DNA of 64,000 bases, taken from Lingula anatina. Lineage: Eukaryota > Brachiopoda > Lingulata > Lingulida > Lingulidae. Made by a program: the position numbers and the translations under genes. The notes below the pieces were generated by a model, which was given only the letters and a program-made list of their open reading frames with translations, did not search any database and was not told where the DNA came from. The DNA is taken from the NCBI RefSeq assembly GCF_001039355.2, contig NW_019774781.1, positions 460,110 through 524,109 on the forward strand, read 5' to 3'. This document shows, piece after piece, positions 22,260 through 34,596 of the stretch (position 1 is its first letter; each line of letters starts with the position of its first letter).

Positions 22260-24098
22260 CTAATTGATCAAAGGCGTTCTCTCGTCACTTTCATCATGTT
22301 CATAATTCTCAGCTATAACACTCCGTGATTCCTGTCTAGATGCTTTCTTGCCGTTGATACAACCAATCAACTGCATAGTTACCGTTACCAAGACGCAAAA
22401 CCCAGCACTCCCTGTTGTCAATAGCAACACTGCTCGACCACCGTAATGTTCGTAGAGATGACCTGCGGCCAGGGTGCCTGTAAGGTCACCCATACTTATC
22501 CCAAAGTCCATCAATGACATAACGCAGCCTGTGACGTCCAGATATTTGTCTGCCCAGGCGATGCACAGAGGAATCATGGGACTGTCTACAGTAGCGTAAA
22601 GGCAGGAAAGAACCCAAAAGTAAACAAAACTCCAATTCAACGATAAATATATGCCTGTCTGGGCCCCAACATTCAATAAAACTCCCAATATTAACAAAAT
22701 GTCGAGCCGGACAAACTTGGCGAAGACTATTCCAATTAATCTTCCCACTGCAATTGTTGCATAAAGGGTAGTATTAAATATTATGGCAGTAGGTTTTGTG
22801 AAATGCATCTCGTTCACTGCTATGGTGAACATGTAGTTATTAGTTGCGCCCGCTTTGCAGACATCCCCGACCATAAACAGGAAAAGCAGGCCCAGAAGCT
22901 GTATGCCAAGCACTTTATTTCCTTGTGCACAGGAAGCTGGATTAACAATGTCCTTGACATGTTTTTCTTCACGACAGTCTCGACTTCGTGGCGACAAGTC
23001 TAAATGAACAATTCTGGAATGAATGTAGAATACGTAGAAAATGACAGACGTCAGAAGACAAATTCCCCCGATAATCCCATATGTGTACTGGATATGTGTC
23101 TCACTGCAATGGACATCAGAGTCATATCTCTGGTACCCCGCAGAAGGGCTTAGATATCCATCATGTGGATGCAGGGTACCATTTGTGTTATTGGTACAAT
23201 GGGAAAGAAATGGCCCAGCGATTAACGGGGCGCCCAGAGCTCCGAGTCCGAACCCCATGTGGACGGCTTGAAGTGGCGCCGCAGCTTTGTCATCCCACAT
23301 TGCAATCACCATGGCATTCCCACCTGTAAGGATAAAAATTTATGATCACTCTTCCTTAGACAACCTATTTTTCTATTCAAAAGCCAACTGAGACATGTGA
23401 ATAAGAGTGAATTTGTAAAATAGCACAAGGTTATGCAATATACTTGAGAATAAAAATTCTTCAGCAGGATGGGAGGCATACCAGTACTAGTGCAGTGGCT
23501 GATACGATACAGAATTATGTGGGCAAGACTAGAAAAATTACTGCCTTGCTTTCCTCGGCTAATACGGAAGAAAATATGAAAAAGAGCAGGTGGGCAGAAA
23601 TACCATTACATTTACGGCACAAAGATGAAAAATTGGCTTTGTCTCGTTTCCTCATTATACAGGTTCGGGGGAGAAGAGTGTAATGCCCAAATTCAAGGCA
23701 GGGGGTAGACTACACCAAGTGCACTAACCTCGTCGTCAATCTCCCTAGATTGACCTGCCATAGACATATTTCTTTACAATATTCAATAAATGTATAGTCA
23801 TATTACCTGCACTAAGTGACCCATGACTTAGCCCCTGCCCAAAAAAGCACAGCCCCAGCACTACCAGCCCAGGAGCCCATGGAATTGCTGCTGTAGATCC
23901 CGCTAACAAAAACAGTGCTGTTGCCAATATGAAGTCCACATGGTGGTTGAACTTATCACAGAGAAATCCTCCAGCAAATGAACCAATTATTATACCAATG
24001 CATCGTACAAGAGCAGCGTGCGACAGTTCTTCATAGTTGACGTGAAGATGATGGATGAGGTCAATTAGTGTTGGACCAAGGACTAGGCAGTATAAACC
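22260..24098 (-). CDS. MFSD4B: MFS sugar transporter (MFSD4B-like), left copy, lacks first exon
   Basis: Two coding exons are present: 23807-24098 (97 codons plus one base) and 22260-23323 (to the stop). They are collinear with exons 2 and 3 of the fuller copy at 31880-34276. The exon with the start codon would lie beyond the single N at 24250, where the sequence instead jumps back to GTF2F2. Six residues of about 350 differ in the last exon (for example HPHDGYLSP here against HPHEGYLSP). There is no internal stop. This is best read as an allelic fragment cut by the contig end, less likely as a real truncated paralogue. Function is as for the right copy. Confidence 0.82.
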
Positions 24099-24360
24099 CT
24101 TGAAGCAACGAGAAAAAAGTAGGTGTATGCATATACATGTACTAGTACTACAGAAATATAAATATCAATCGTAAAAATTTGTAGCATACAACTGCATGGC
24201 ACTACATCTTGCATTATGAATGTCTTGACACAAAATCACATAAAAAAACNACAGACGCAGGTGATGGCAATATGTACAGACACATCTGTGTCTGTACATA
24301 AAAAGGAAACGAAGCAATCATCTCCCAAGTATGGACTTAATTCCTACAGCCTACATGTAC
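24099..24360. other. Junction interval between the large repeat copies
   Basis: Transporter intron up to 24249, N at 24250, about 20 bases of unmatched sequence, a perfect palindrome (24271-24300), then GTF2F2 intron sequence from 24301. This is where the left copy ends and the right copy begins. Confidence 0.9.
24271..24300. repeat. Perfect 14-bp-arm palindrome at the junction
   Basis: TATGTACAGACACA, a 2-base loop TC, then TGTGTCTGTACATA. It sits directly before the start of the right copy and has no counterpart at the matching place in the left copy near 14630-14657. Confidence 0.9.
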
Positions 24361-24567
24361 CTTGGCTGTGTAATTCTGAGCTTTCCCACTTCATTAGAGC
24401 TCCCAGCTTTCTTCCACCTTTCTGCTAAATATTTGGGAACCTGGAAAGCAAAGTTATAACAACTGATAAAAATAACCATTGTACTGTATTTATATTGTTT
24501 ATTTATTATTTGATAATTTATTATTAACATTTTAGACATATTTGCTGCTGTTCTCGATGTGACAACA

Positions 24568-24642
<75 letters not shown>

Positions 24643-25049
24643 CAAAATGTAAGCGTCATATTAAGCAACTGTTTATAAATTTATAAATCACAAACAAAAC
24701 ATGTAAATTCATGCTTTGTCATGTAATGTCATGAGTACATGTGTTTAATTTTTACAATATGCTCTACTCCTAGAGCATGCATTTTCAAAAACTGGATTTT
24801 ACTAGTAGGGCGATTGCATTTATTTCCTTTAACAATGTTTTTTGTTCTTGTTTGAGTTTTTAACACTTTAGTGGACTCGTATGCTAATATTATAAGGTCG
24901 TTTTGCATTGCTTTTTAATTATTTCTAAATTCTCCAAACCGAGTTTTCACTGTTTCAGTTTCGCTGTTTACCTTCACCAACCAAACTCCTCTGCTTGCTG
25001 CGGTTAAATCCAGATCAGACAACTCGTGAACTTTCTCTGTTTTGTCCAT
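24361..25049 (-). pseudogene. GTF2F2: GTF2F2 exons 1-2, orphan second copy
   Basis: Exon 1 (24972-25049) is base-identical to 15276-15353, and exon 2 (24361-24440) has one silent change. No later GTF2F2 exon follows in the minus direction; the sequence runs into the N at 24250 and then transporter introns. As assembled it cannot make TFIIF beta. It is most likely the start of an overlapping haplotype contig rather than a genuine pseudogene. Confidence 0.85.
24572..24638. repeat. (TA)n microsatellite expanded in the right copy
   Basis: More than 60 bp of TA, against about 12 bp at the matching place in the left copy (about 14929-14940). Confidence 0.95.
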
Positions 25050-25280
25050 TTGGCCTTTTTGCATTTTAAACGCAAATGCTTACGTTTAACGTTAAATATT
25101 GTGGCCAAAAGTAATTTTGCCGAGAGCACGAAATCAACATGTTTTCAGAACCATTGCGCATGCGCTCTCATCTAGTTTCACCTACGTCAACTTCCGGTAA
25201 GCGACGACGTGGAAGAAAGACCGTCACAGCTGCGTCAACACTTTCGTTTCATCAACACCAAAAGACCAGAATATTTAATG
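25050..25280. promoter_or_regulatory. Divergent GTF2F2/ASCC1 promoter, right copy
   Basis: The NRF1-like palindrome TGCGCATGCGC is kept at 25155-25165 and the ETS core ACTTCCGGT near 25190. The first ETS core of the left copy is changed here to CACCTACGTC, which loses TTCC and creates a TACGTCA, CRE-like, sequence. Confidence 0.6.
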
Positions 25281-25689
25281 GTACGCTAAAGTTGAAACGC
25301 AAACCCCTTTTCATGGTGTTGTTATGGGTCAGATGTAATATATATATATCCATTTTACAGCCAAAGTTTTACATTTATGTATGGGTTTCGATCATTTAGT
25401 TCTGCTACTACAGTAAGCCTACTTCTCTGGACTTCCTTGGGTTCCTACATGTAGGACCTTGAGCCTCAAGAAACCAACATCTTATTAAGATTCTTGTTCT
25501 ATGTTTGGTTGAAATCTATGGTCGTTGTCACTGATCATTTACTGCTGACGCCTTGATTGTCTAAGGCATTATGAAACTACCTTGTACTTGAGTATATACA
25601 CAATACATGTATACACCCCCCTAAATGTAGTCCTGTGAAATAAGATCTATTTTGATATTTGATGATCTAGCTGTTGCAGGGGCATCTTG

Positions 25690-28600
25690 ATGGAGTTTGA
25701 TGTGCTTCACCCCCAGCTGGTCCACATTGGTGGACGGTGTTACAGAAAGTACACCACAAATACTGCCAGCAGAGAGGAAGATGAATACATCCGTCCATAT
25801 CAAGAAGAAGAATGTAATCTTTGCTCCTTTTTTATTTACTTCTATTGATTCAGAATTAGTTTAATTACACTTAGTTAATGAATAATGTTGTTGGGCCAAG
25901 ACTAGTACATGTATACTAGTAGCTTAATTGACCTATGAAATGTTTTCTTTTGGTATTTACTATTCTTGACCATGGTTGATCATGTTAGAAGTTTAATTTT
26001 TTGAACTTTTAGAAATTGAAAGGTACACTTACTCAATGAGATTAAGCTGCCAAAATGGATTTTTGTAGGCAAATAAGCAATTTTCTTGTACTCACAAATC
26101 ATTTAGCTATCCCCCTCTGCACTTGGATTCAACCTTTGATAAAATTTATAAAGGTTAATTTTAACTCAAAATGCCTGGCCAATCATTATAACAGATACCA
26201 TTTTCCTATAAGCTCCAATGGAAATATCAACATCATGTACGCTCCAGAAAAAGGGGGTTACTATAGTACTAAAGCATTTTTAGGTCTATGTAAGGTTTTA
26301 TAAGAAGCTGTGGATGCCAAAAATAAGAATTTTGGGATTTTCAAACCCATGTAGTGTACCTTTAACCAGTCAATTATCAGCATTCATAATTGTAGACACT
26401 TTGTTTGCACTGTACTTGTAGTGATCAATATATCCTGCCATTACTGTTTGCAAAGATGGAGTCGTAGCTGTCCACATTTATTGGTAAAACTTAATTCCTG
26501 CATTCTGAAAATTGACTACTTATAGGGATAATAACTATTCATTTCAGCCAAAAAATGAATTTTCCTAGAGTAAACAACAATTTTCCCATACTAACCAATG
26601 GTTAATGAATCCATTTTTACATTCAAAGTTAGTCCCTGTTTTTTTTCTAAAAGGTTTGGTTTTTTCTTAAAATCTCTTAAGAGATTTTAACAGAGTATAG
26701 CCATCAATGGAGGTCACGTGGTCTAAAGACAAGCTCAGATATCAGAAAAAATAGCTATAACTGCCGTTTTTGTGGTAAAACAGAATACATTATATTTCTA
26801 TGAGTTATTCACAATGTTTGTATTGTGAAATATAGATCTCATACGAAGAGTTATCATCCCTGTAAAATTTTTTGAAAAAATTTGACATTATTATTTTTTA
26901 AATAATAAAAAGATAATTTCTTTTTTATTTCACAGATGATGACAGGGATGTTTACTGTGATGAAATTGTTTTTTAAAATAATAAAAAGATGATTTCTTTT
27001 TATTTCACAGATGATGACAGAGATGTATACTGTGATGAAATCTGTGGTGTTGATGTCAATGTTGAACAGACAGAGAAGGGCTACAGATCCAAAATGGACG
27101 TACCCAGTGCATATTTCAAGTAAATTATTTTCCTTTTTTCCGTTTTCATGTGAGAGAGTGTCGATCTTTGTATTTCCAATTTGGAAAAAACTCAGTGAAA
27201 AGAAAGCCAGTTTATAGTCAATCTTACAGTGCAGATATGATTCTTTTTGTTGAAGATAACAATTTGAAGAATTTTCTTACTAAAAAAAAAAAAAAGACAG
27301 AAAGAAAAAGTTAGTATAATAGGTAATTTTTCTAAGGATTATGTATTTGGTTTACTTTGGGGATCAAGGTAAATTTGTTAAAATTTCTTGGAAAATTACA
27401 ATTTTGCTATAAAAAGGTCTAACATTTATTGTGTGCCTTAATTTTATTATTAAATGTTCAGATTTATCATCGGCAAAAAGGGTGAGACAAAAAGGAAACT
27501 GGAGTACGAGACAAAGACACAGATTAGAATACCAAGGCAGGGACAGGAAGGAGACATAGGTATAAAAGTGATCATTTGCCATGTATTTATTTTTTATTCA
27601 GCAAAAGCACAACTTAAATGGTGGATTTTGTGGTCAGATATGGCAACCAATTAAAAAGTATACTCTGAGGATCAAATATGGTGACCCACTAAAAAACTTG
27701 CCATCTAATCCGCTAATAGACAACGAATAGATGTCCCATGGGGAAGTATGCAAGTGGGTTGGCTATATTTCATCCTAGGACTAGTTAGTCCACTTTTCTG
27801 AATGCGGCCTTTGACATAACAATATAGATTACAGTATGATGTAGTCATCACCAGCATCAAAGCTCTGCCTAATTTGATATTTTTGCTTTCCTTTTTATGC
27901 AAAATTTTGTAATTACACTTTTTTCAAACAATTGCTACTCTTTAGAGAAACCGTATCTTAAACCAAGCAGATTCTTTTTTGGAAGAGTTTTGATATATGT
28001 TTGTCTGTCCATTTGACAGCATGTGCTGCTTATTTTCAGTAATCCATGGCCAAGACAGGAAAGGAGTAGTGTCAGCCAGAACGCGGATAGAAGTAATGGT
28101 GGATAGCGCCAGACAGAGGCTGCCATTCACCCACTTTCTCTCTCTCCCAGTCAATGGACAGAAGATTAAAGACGCTTTCCTGGATTTTAAAGCAGATGTT
28201 CTGCGTGAATGTGATGGGGTAAGTAGGCTTGTGTGCATGTGTGTGTGCACACGCACATCTTTCTGCATGTGTTTTTGCACGTTTTTGCACCCCCCCCCAT
28301 TTTAGAGGGCAAATGGTGCATGCATGTGTGCTCTCACACATCTCTGTGTTTTTTTTTTGCATTTGTGTGTGCGTCTGCATGTACGACTGATGGTTTTCAT
28401 GTTTGTGTATACATTTATGTGTATCCATACATGTGGATGATTTTGTATGAATCTTCATGTATGTACATATATACATACATGTACACTGTATTCATATGTG
28501 TGTGTATGTATAAAAAGTTATTTATTTATTTCTTAAATTTTAAACTATTGTTTCTCTCCACAGGACAGAGGCATTGTACCTGCAGTTTTCCAGAACCCAG

Positions 28601-30889
28601 ATAAACTTCACTTGACGCTAGGCATCATGGCACTGATGAATGAGAGTGAGGTTACCAAGGCAACAGATCTTCTGCAGCAGTGTAGGGAAGACCTCGTCAA
28701 GTGAGTCGGGGAAGAGTGAAATTTTTATCTCCGAGTCAGTGTAGAGGTGGATACAGGATTATTTGAAGGGGGGTCTGGTTTGTAGGAATGACAGGCAGCG
28801 GATACCCAAAAAATTATATATTTTAGAGGGCGAACCATGCCATTTGGTACGGTTTAGAACTATGATTCAGCTCCCTTAATCCGCATCCCCCCCCCAGTGG
28901 CAGTGACTGGCGTCAAGTTGATGGAAGTCAGAGCTGTTGAATAGCACTTGTGTTAAGAGCATATATAGTGAGATGTATAGAAAGAAAATAAAAGACTGAC
29001 GTCACTGCATGTGTCAGGAAGGACAGATTGAATACTTTGGATCCACAAAGATTTGTTTGTATGTTAACTTTTTTGAAAACCATAAATACACCATGTCATC
29101 TCAAGTGGTTAGGTGGCATTTTTTGATTGGCTAGGGTAGGGGATTAAAGCATTCAGGCAAGAACTAGCCAGGAGGTTGATTCTCAGACACTCTTGTATCC
29201 TGCACTTATGACTTGGTTGCTACTTGGATGTCTGTGAATTTCCATTTTCAGTGCAATGGAAAAAAAAAAACAAGCAGCAAATTGTTGGTTTGAAAGTTTT
29301 GATTTTTGAAAAATTTATTTCTGAAATGTGTTTCTCCTTTTTTGCTCTCATTTCAGTCCAATACTTAAGGGAGAACCTCTGGATGCTATAATTCAAGGTC
29401 TGGAGTATATGAACGATGAGCCAGGAAAAGTTAATGTCCTATATGCTAATGTCATGCTGCAAGATGGAAGTGACAGGTAAAAATTTTGTTAATCTTTTGA
29501 GCAAAGATTAAAAAAAAAAAAATTACAGTGATGGTGTTACAGCTGATTCTTATGAAGAAATAATATGATCTTGTTTAAATATGTGTTAGATGCTGGTTTT
29601 ATTTGAATAAATTTTGTGTTGATACAGGGGGGAGGGGGGATATTGGAATTAAACACTCTGTCGGGCAGATTATGATAACATTTTTGAGGAAGGTTTTGAT
29701 AATTCTTGTGACATGTTTTCCTTGATGTAAAATTGTCCATGGCTATTCATTGAAACAATGTGTCCTAGTGTGTTTTTCAAAATTATTAGTTTTTATTTAA
29801 TTTTATTCCTCCTGAAGATACAAGTAGCTCATTGTCATCTAGCTGTTATAAGTCTTCATGCAAAATCTTTAAATTTGAGATTTTGTACAACATGGTATTG
29901 TTAAATAAAGTAACATTAGGTACAGAAATTACTCAACTTAGAAAAAAAAAACTATTTTATTTTTTAAATTTTAATAAATGGTTGAAATATATTTTGTATA
30001 CTCTGTCACATATTTTACTTTGTCTTTCAGACTTCAGGTACTGGCAGACAGAATAAAGGACAGATTCGTTTCAGCAGGCTTACTTAAAAAGGACAGTTAC
30101 GAACGGGTTAAGCTGCACGTGACACTTATGAACGCAAAGTTTATTGGAGACGCTCGTAAAGAGATAGCGTCAAAATCCCAGGATGTACGACAGCAGGAAC
30201 AGCTTCCGTTTTCTGGTGAAAGGGAATATTTTGATGCCACCAATGTGTTAAGAGTAAGTCACGGACGCCCTTACGAAAATTTCCTATAGGAGTCTGTGGA
30301 GGCATAGGGGACTCTATGGAATCTGCCACTCTATTAGAATTCTGTCAAATGTCCTAAATGAAACTTATGTCCCATAGGTTCCTAAAGGATTTGGGGTTAA
30401 TTTCTTACATGACATCCCATAGGAAATTTCTGTAAGGGGTATGTTTATAAAATGTGTAAATCTCACATAAAAAAGATTTTAAACACACATCATAACAGTC
30501 ATGTGGACATTTGTGTACATATCTGATTGTATTAAATATTTATTTAAAACTGTTCTTTTTTAAAGAAATCCTTCTACATTCCATTTAAGAGTTTGTCTCA
30601 TTGTTTTTGTTTTTTTCCCCTTTTTGCCTTGTTTCTTATTTTAAAGAAATTATGCCTAGAAGATTTTATGGATATTAGGTGATAGATCAGTTGAAAGCAA
30701 ATAATCTTTTTATACTAGTACATTCGTGAGGCTTACTTTACCGTACTCAATTTTAGCTTTCTTCTTTTCCAGATGTTTCGGGACTACAAGTTTGGGGAAC
30801 ATCTGATAGACAGCATTCACATATCCCAAAGAGGTTTTTATGACAAAGATGGATACTACACAGCAGCAGCCAAAGTGCCTCTAACATAG
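25690..30889 (+). CDS. ASCC1: Activating signal cointegrator 1 complex subunit 1, right copy
   Basis: Eight coding exons with the same lengths as the left copy: 25690-25813, 27011-27119, 27462-27559, 28040-28218, 28564-28700, 29357-29476, 30031-30253, 30773-30889 (368 residues). The KH GxxG loop and both 2H HxT motifs are retained. Amino-acid differences from the left copy include A to T in exon 1, four changes in five codons of exon 5 (GTEIA to ESEVT), G to E in exon 6, H to R and Q to P in exon 7, and L to I and A to T in exon 8. The frame is fully open. If the duplication is real this is a functional paralogue; if it is an assembly artefact it is the second allele. Confidence 0.95.
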
Positions 30890-31879
30890 CACTAGTGAAA
30901 AAGATGCTTCTTTTATGCCATCAAATTTGTGAAGACCATTATCATAACGGGACTCGACAGGATGTGATGTCATCTAGACGTAATCGTACATTTTCCATAA
31001 AATGCATTGAAATAGAAGTTTAAAACAGATTGCATAAATTAATTAAATATTAACAGTGCACATGCAATAAAAGTCTTTGAAGGTAAAGTCCACTTCTCTT
31101 AACATTGAAATAAAAAGTCTGGTTTTAATGAAAGTTGTATGTTATTGTTTTCAAAAGGCCAGTGAAATTTAACAAGAGTCATAACTTTTCCAATAAGTTT
31201 ATTTAAACAAATGTAGATATTACATTCCCTGCCCCAAATATCCATGAACTCTGGAACTATGGGTGCTATAGAAAATAGAGGCTAATAATAAATGCGAGTC
31301 TTAACTTAATACTGAAACCCAGAGTGTCAAAAATGCACTAAAATCACAAACAAACTGAAACTAGATCTCAATGTTCTGTCTTTGGAAACCAAACACCAGT
31401 GTAGGCAGTGCAATTAGCTATTACAATGTAAGCCACTGACAAAAAAAAGCATACCTAAGATTTGACTCCTACACTCATCTTAAGATTTTTTTTTTAATCT
31501 TCTTATGCTGCTAGTATATTTTAAATTTAATTTTGTCTATTGTATATGGTCCTTATATTATATAGTGTTATTTTATATAAAAGCCAGTTATCCAGTTTTC
31601 AGCTCTGAGCCTTCAAAATTAAGTTTGTGTCTTCACTTTGTGAGCACAAATAAAGATAAAAAAATATATATATTTAACAAAATATCCTGTATCTTAGAAC
31701 AGCAGGCAACAATATGCACTGAAATATATTACATAAATACAAATTTTCCAATCAACCCTTCACCCATTAATTGCGTTTTACGAAGGCTTTGGATATACTG
31801 GGTAGTTTACCTTTCGTTAAAATTGCCAGGAATTTTTTTTTCTTTTTTAAGGCGCAAAACTCATTTGTACTTTTAAAGC
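30890..31879. other. Convergent 3' UTR interval, right copy
   Basis: Equivalent of 21263-22259, with the same AATAAA signals and small indels. No extra gene. Confidence 0.6.
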
Positions 31880-34276
31880 CTAATTGATCAAAGGCGTTCT
31901 CTCGTCACTTTCATCATGTTCATAATTCTCAGCTATAACACTTCGTGATTCCTGTCTAGATGCTTTCTTTCCATTGATACAACCAATCAACTGCATAGTT
32001 ACCGTTACCAAGACGCAAATCCCAGCACTCCCTGTTGTCAATAGCAACACTGCTCGACCACCGTAATGTTCGTAGAGATGACCTGCGGCCAGGGTGCCTG
32101 TAAGGTCACCCATACTTATCCCAAAGTCCATCAATGACATAACGCAGCCTGTGACGTCTAGATATTTGTCTGCCCAAGCGATGCACAGAGGAATCATGGG
32201 ACTGTCTACAGTAGCGTAAAGGCAGGAAAGAACCCAAAAGTAAACAAAACTCCAATTCAACGATAAATATATGCCTGTCTGGGCCCCAACATTCAATAAA
32301 ACTCCCAATATTAACAAAATGTCGAGCCGGACAAACTTGGCAAAGACTATTCCAATTAATCTTCCCACTGCAATTGTTGCATAAAAGGTAGTATTAAATA
32401 TTATGGCAGTAGGTTTTGTGAAATGCATCTCGTTCACCGCTATGGTGAACATGTAGTTATTAGTTGCGCCTGCTTTGCAGACATCCCCAACCATAAACAG
32501 GAAAAGCAGGCCCAGAAGCTGTATGCCAAGCACTTTATTTCCTTGTGCACAGGAAGCTGGATTAACAATGTCCTTGACACGTTTTTCTTCACGACAGTCT
32601 CGACTTCGTGGCGACAAGTCTAAATGCACAATTCTGGAATGAATGTAGAATACATAGAAAATGACAGACGTGAGAAGACAAATTCCCCCGATAATCCCAT
32701 ATGTGTACTGGATATGTGTCCTGCTGCAATGGACATCAGAGTCATATCTCTGGTACCCCGCAGTAGGGCTTAGATATCCTTCATGTGGATGCAAGGTACC
32801 ATTTGTGTTATTGGTACAATGGGAAAGAAATGGTCCAGCGATTAACGGGGCGCCCAGAGCTCCGAGTCCGAACCCCATGTGGACGGCTTGAAGTGGCGCT
32901 GCAGCTTTGTCATCCCACATTGCAATCACCATGGCATTCCCACCTGTAAGGATAAAAATTTATGATCACTCTTCCTTAGACAACCTATTTTTCTATTCAA
33001 AAGCCAACTGAGACATGCGAATAAGAGTGAATTTGTAAAATAGCACAAGGTTATGTAATATACTTGAGAATAAAAATTCTTCAGCAGGATGGGCGGCATA
33101 CCAGTAATAGTGCAGTGGCTTCATAATTTGTACAGAATTATGTGGGCAAGACTAGAAAAATTACTGCCTTGCTTGCATGCCTTGGCTAATACGGAAGAAA
33201 ATATGAAAAAGAGCAGGTGGGCAGAAATACCATTACATTTACGGCACAAGGATGAAAAATTGGCTTTGTCTCGTTTCCTCATTATACAGGTTCGGGGGAG
33301 AAGAGTGTAATGCCCAAATTCAAGGCAGGGGGTAGACTACACCAAGTGCACTAACCTCGTCGTCAATCTCCCTAGATCGACCTGCCATAGACATATTTCT
33401 TTACAATATTCAATAAATGTATAGTCATATTACCTGCACTAAGTGACCCATGACTTAGCCCCTGCCCAAAAAAGCACAGCCCCAGCACTACCAGCCCAGG
33501 AGCCCATGGAATTGCTGCTGTAGATCCCGCTAACAAAAACAGTGCTGTTGCCAATATAAAGTCCACATGGTGGTTGAACTTATCACAGAGAAATCCTCCA
33601 GCAAATGAACCAATTATTATACCGATGCATCGTACAAGAGCAGCGTGCGACAGTTCTTCATAGTTGACGTGAAGATGATGGATGAGGTCAATTAGTGTTG
33701 GACCAAGGACTAGGCAATATAAACCCTTGAAGCAACGAGAAAAAATTAGGTGTATGCATATACATGTACTAGTACTACAGAAATATATCAATCGTAAAAA
33801 TTTGTAGCATACAACTGCATGGTACTACATCTTGCATTATGAATGTCTTGACACAAAATCACATAAAAAACAATTAACACTATAGAATCTATTTTGTTTA
33901 CATGCTTCAATGGCAGACCCACGGTGTGCATAACTTGCAGGGATCAACTCTCCCCCCCATACACACACACAAAAAGACAAAAAAAAAAAACATATCATAA
34001 ACAACACCAAGCATATTCCACTGTATTAATTTTACATTTACTATTTTTCTTTACAACAAGTGTCTTAATGTTCTATTTGTCTTGCTTTATCTCTACATGT
34101 ATCTTTTATATATAGTGTATTTAAAAAACTATCATACTTACCATGCTTACCCATATTAATACCATGCAGCCTGTCTTAGCTACACGGTAGCAGTTGAAGG
34201 AAGAAACAGCCAGGGAATCTGATAAACCATCTGTAGTTGGGGCAATATGATCTTCTGTGTTGGATTTGCTTTCCAT
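31880..34276 (-). CDS. MFSD4B: MFS sugar transporter, MFSD4B (sodium-dependent glucose transporter 1)-like, full copy
   Basis: Twelve-helix major facilitator of the MFSD4/NaGLT1 type, expected at the plasma membrane. Coding exons: 34142-34276, 33434-33725, 31880-32943, giving 496 residues. The chosen Met (34276) has A at -3 and G at +4. The frame is open a little further to an acceptor at 34296, so an upstream start exon is possible. The N-terminal helix pair (YRVAKTGCMVLIWVSM, then GLYCLVLGPTLIDL) is followed by GSFAGGFLCDKF, a form of MFS motif A between helices 2 and 3. GNAMVIAMW and LQAVHMGFGLGALGAPLIAG match the MFSD4 core. The tail is hydrophilic and acidic. It is divergent from cyclin B3 and convergent with ASCC1. 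The substrate is inferred from the family only. Confidence 0.87.
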
Positions 34277-34296
34277 ACTTCCACTGGTGTTTTCAT

Positions 34297-34394
34297 CTTT
34301 AAATAAAAACAGAATAAATATAAGGTAAATAATAACGTTTATAATTGAGACAGAAAGTCTTTTTAATTAACCTAATATGTCGGATGTGAAATAA

Positions 34395-34455
<61 letters not shown>

Positions 34456-34502
34456 AAAATAAAAAAATAAATAAATAAAAAACACACAAACACAAACAAA
34501 AA

Positions 34503-34596
<94 letters not shown>

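Larger units (their letters stand above)
14658..24249. repeat. Large direct repeat, left copy (about 9.6 kb)
   Basis: Collinear with 24301-33871, from an intron of GTF2F2 through ASCC1 into the transporter. Similarity runs through introns and UTRs with scattered substitutions, microsatellite length changes and one element insertion (15785-15952). It stops directly at the single N at 24250. Confidence 0.95.
24301..33871. repeat. Large direct repeat, right copy (about 9.6 kb)
   Basis: Collinear with 14658-24249. It starts inside what would be a GTF2F2 intron and continues without a break into the unique 5' part of the transporter gene after 33871. Confidence 0.95.

Noticed and set aside
22803-23329. 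Plus-strand frames opposite the transporter exon (and at 32423-32891)
   Set aside because: Antisense shadows of a clear membrane-transporter exon.
14658-33871. Biological tandem duplication creating two ASCC1 paralogues as the preferred reading
   Set aside because: Possible, since both copies are intact, but the N at the breakpoint, the orphan half-genes on each side and the same pattern at three other N sites favour an assembly duplicate.
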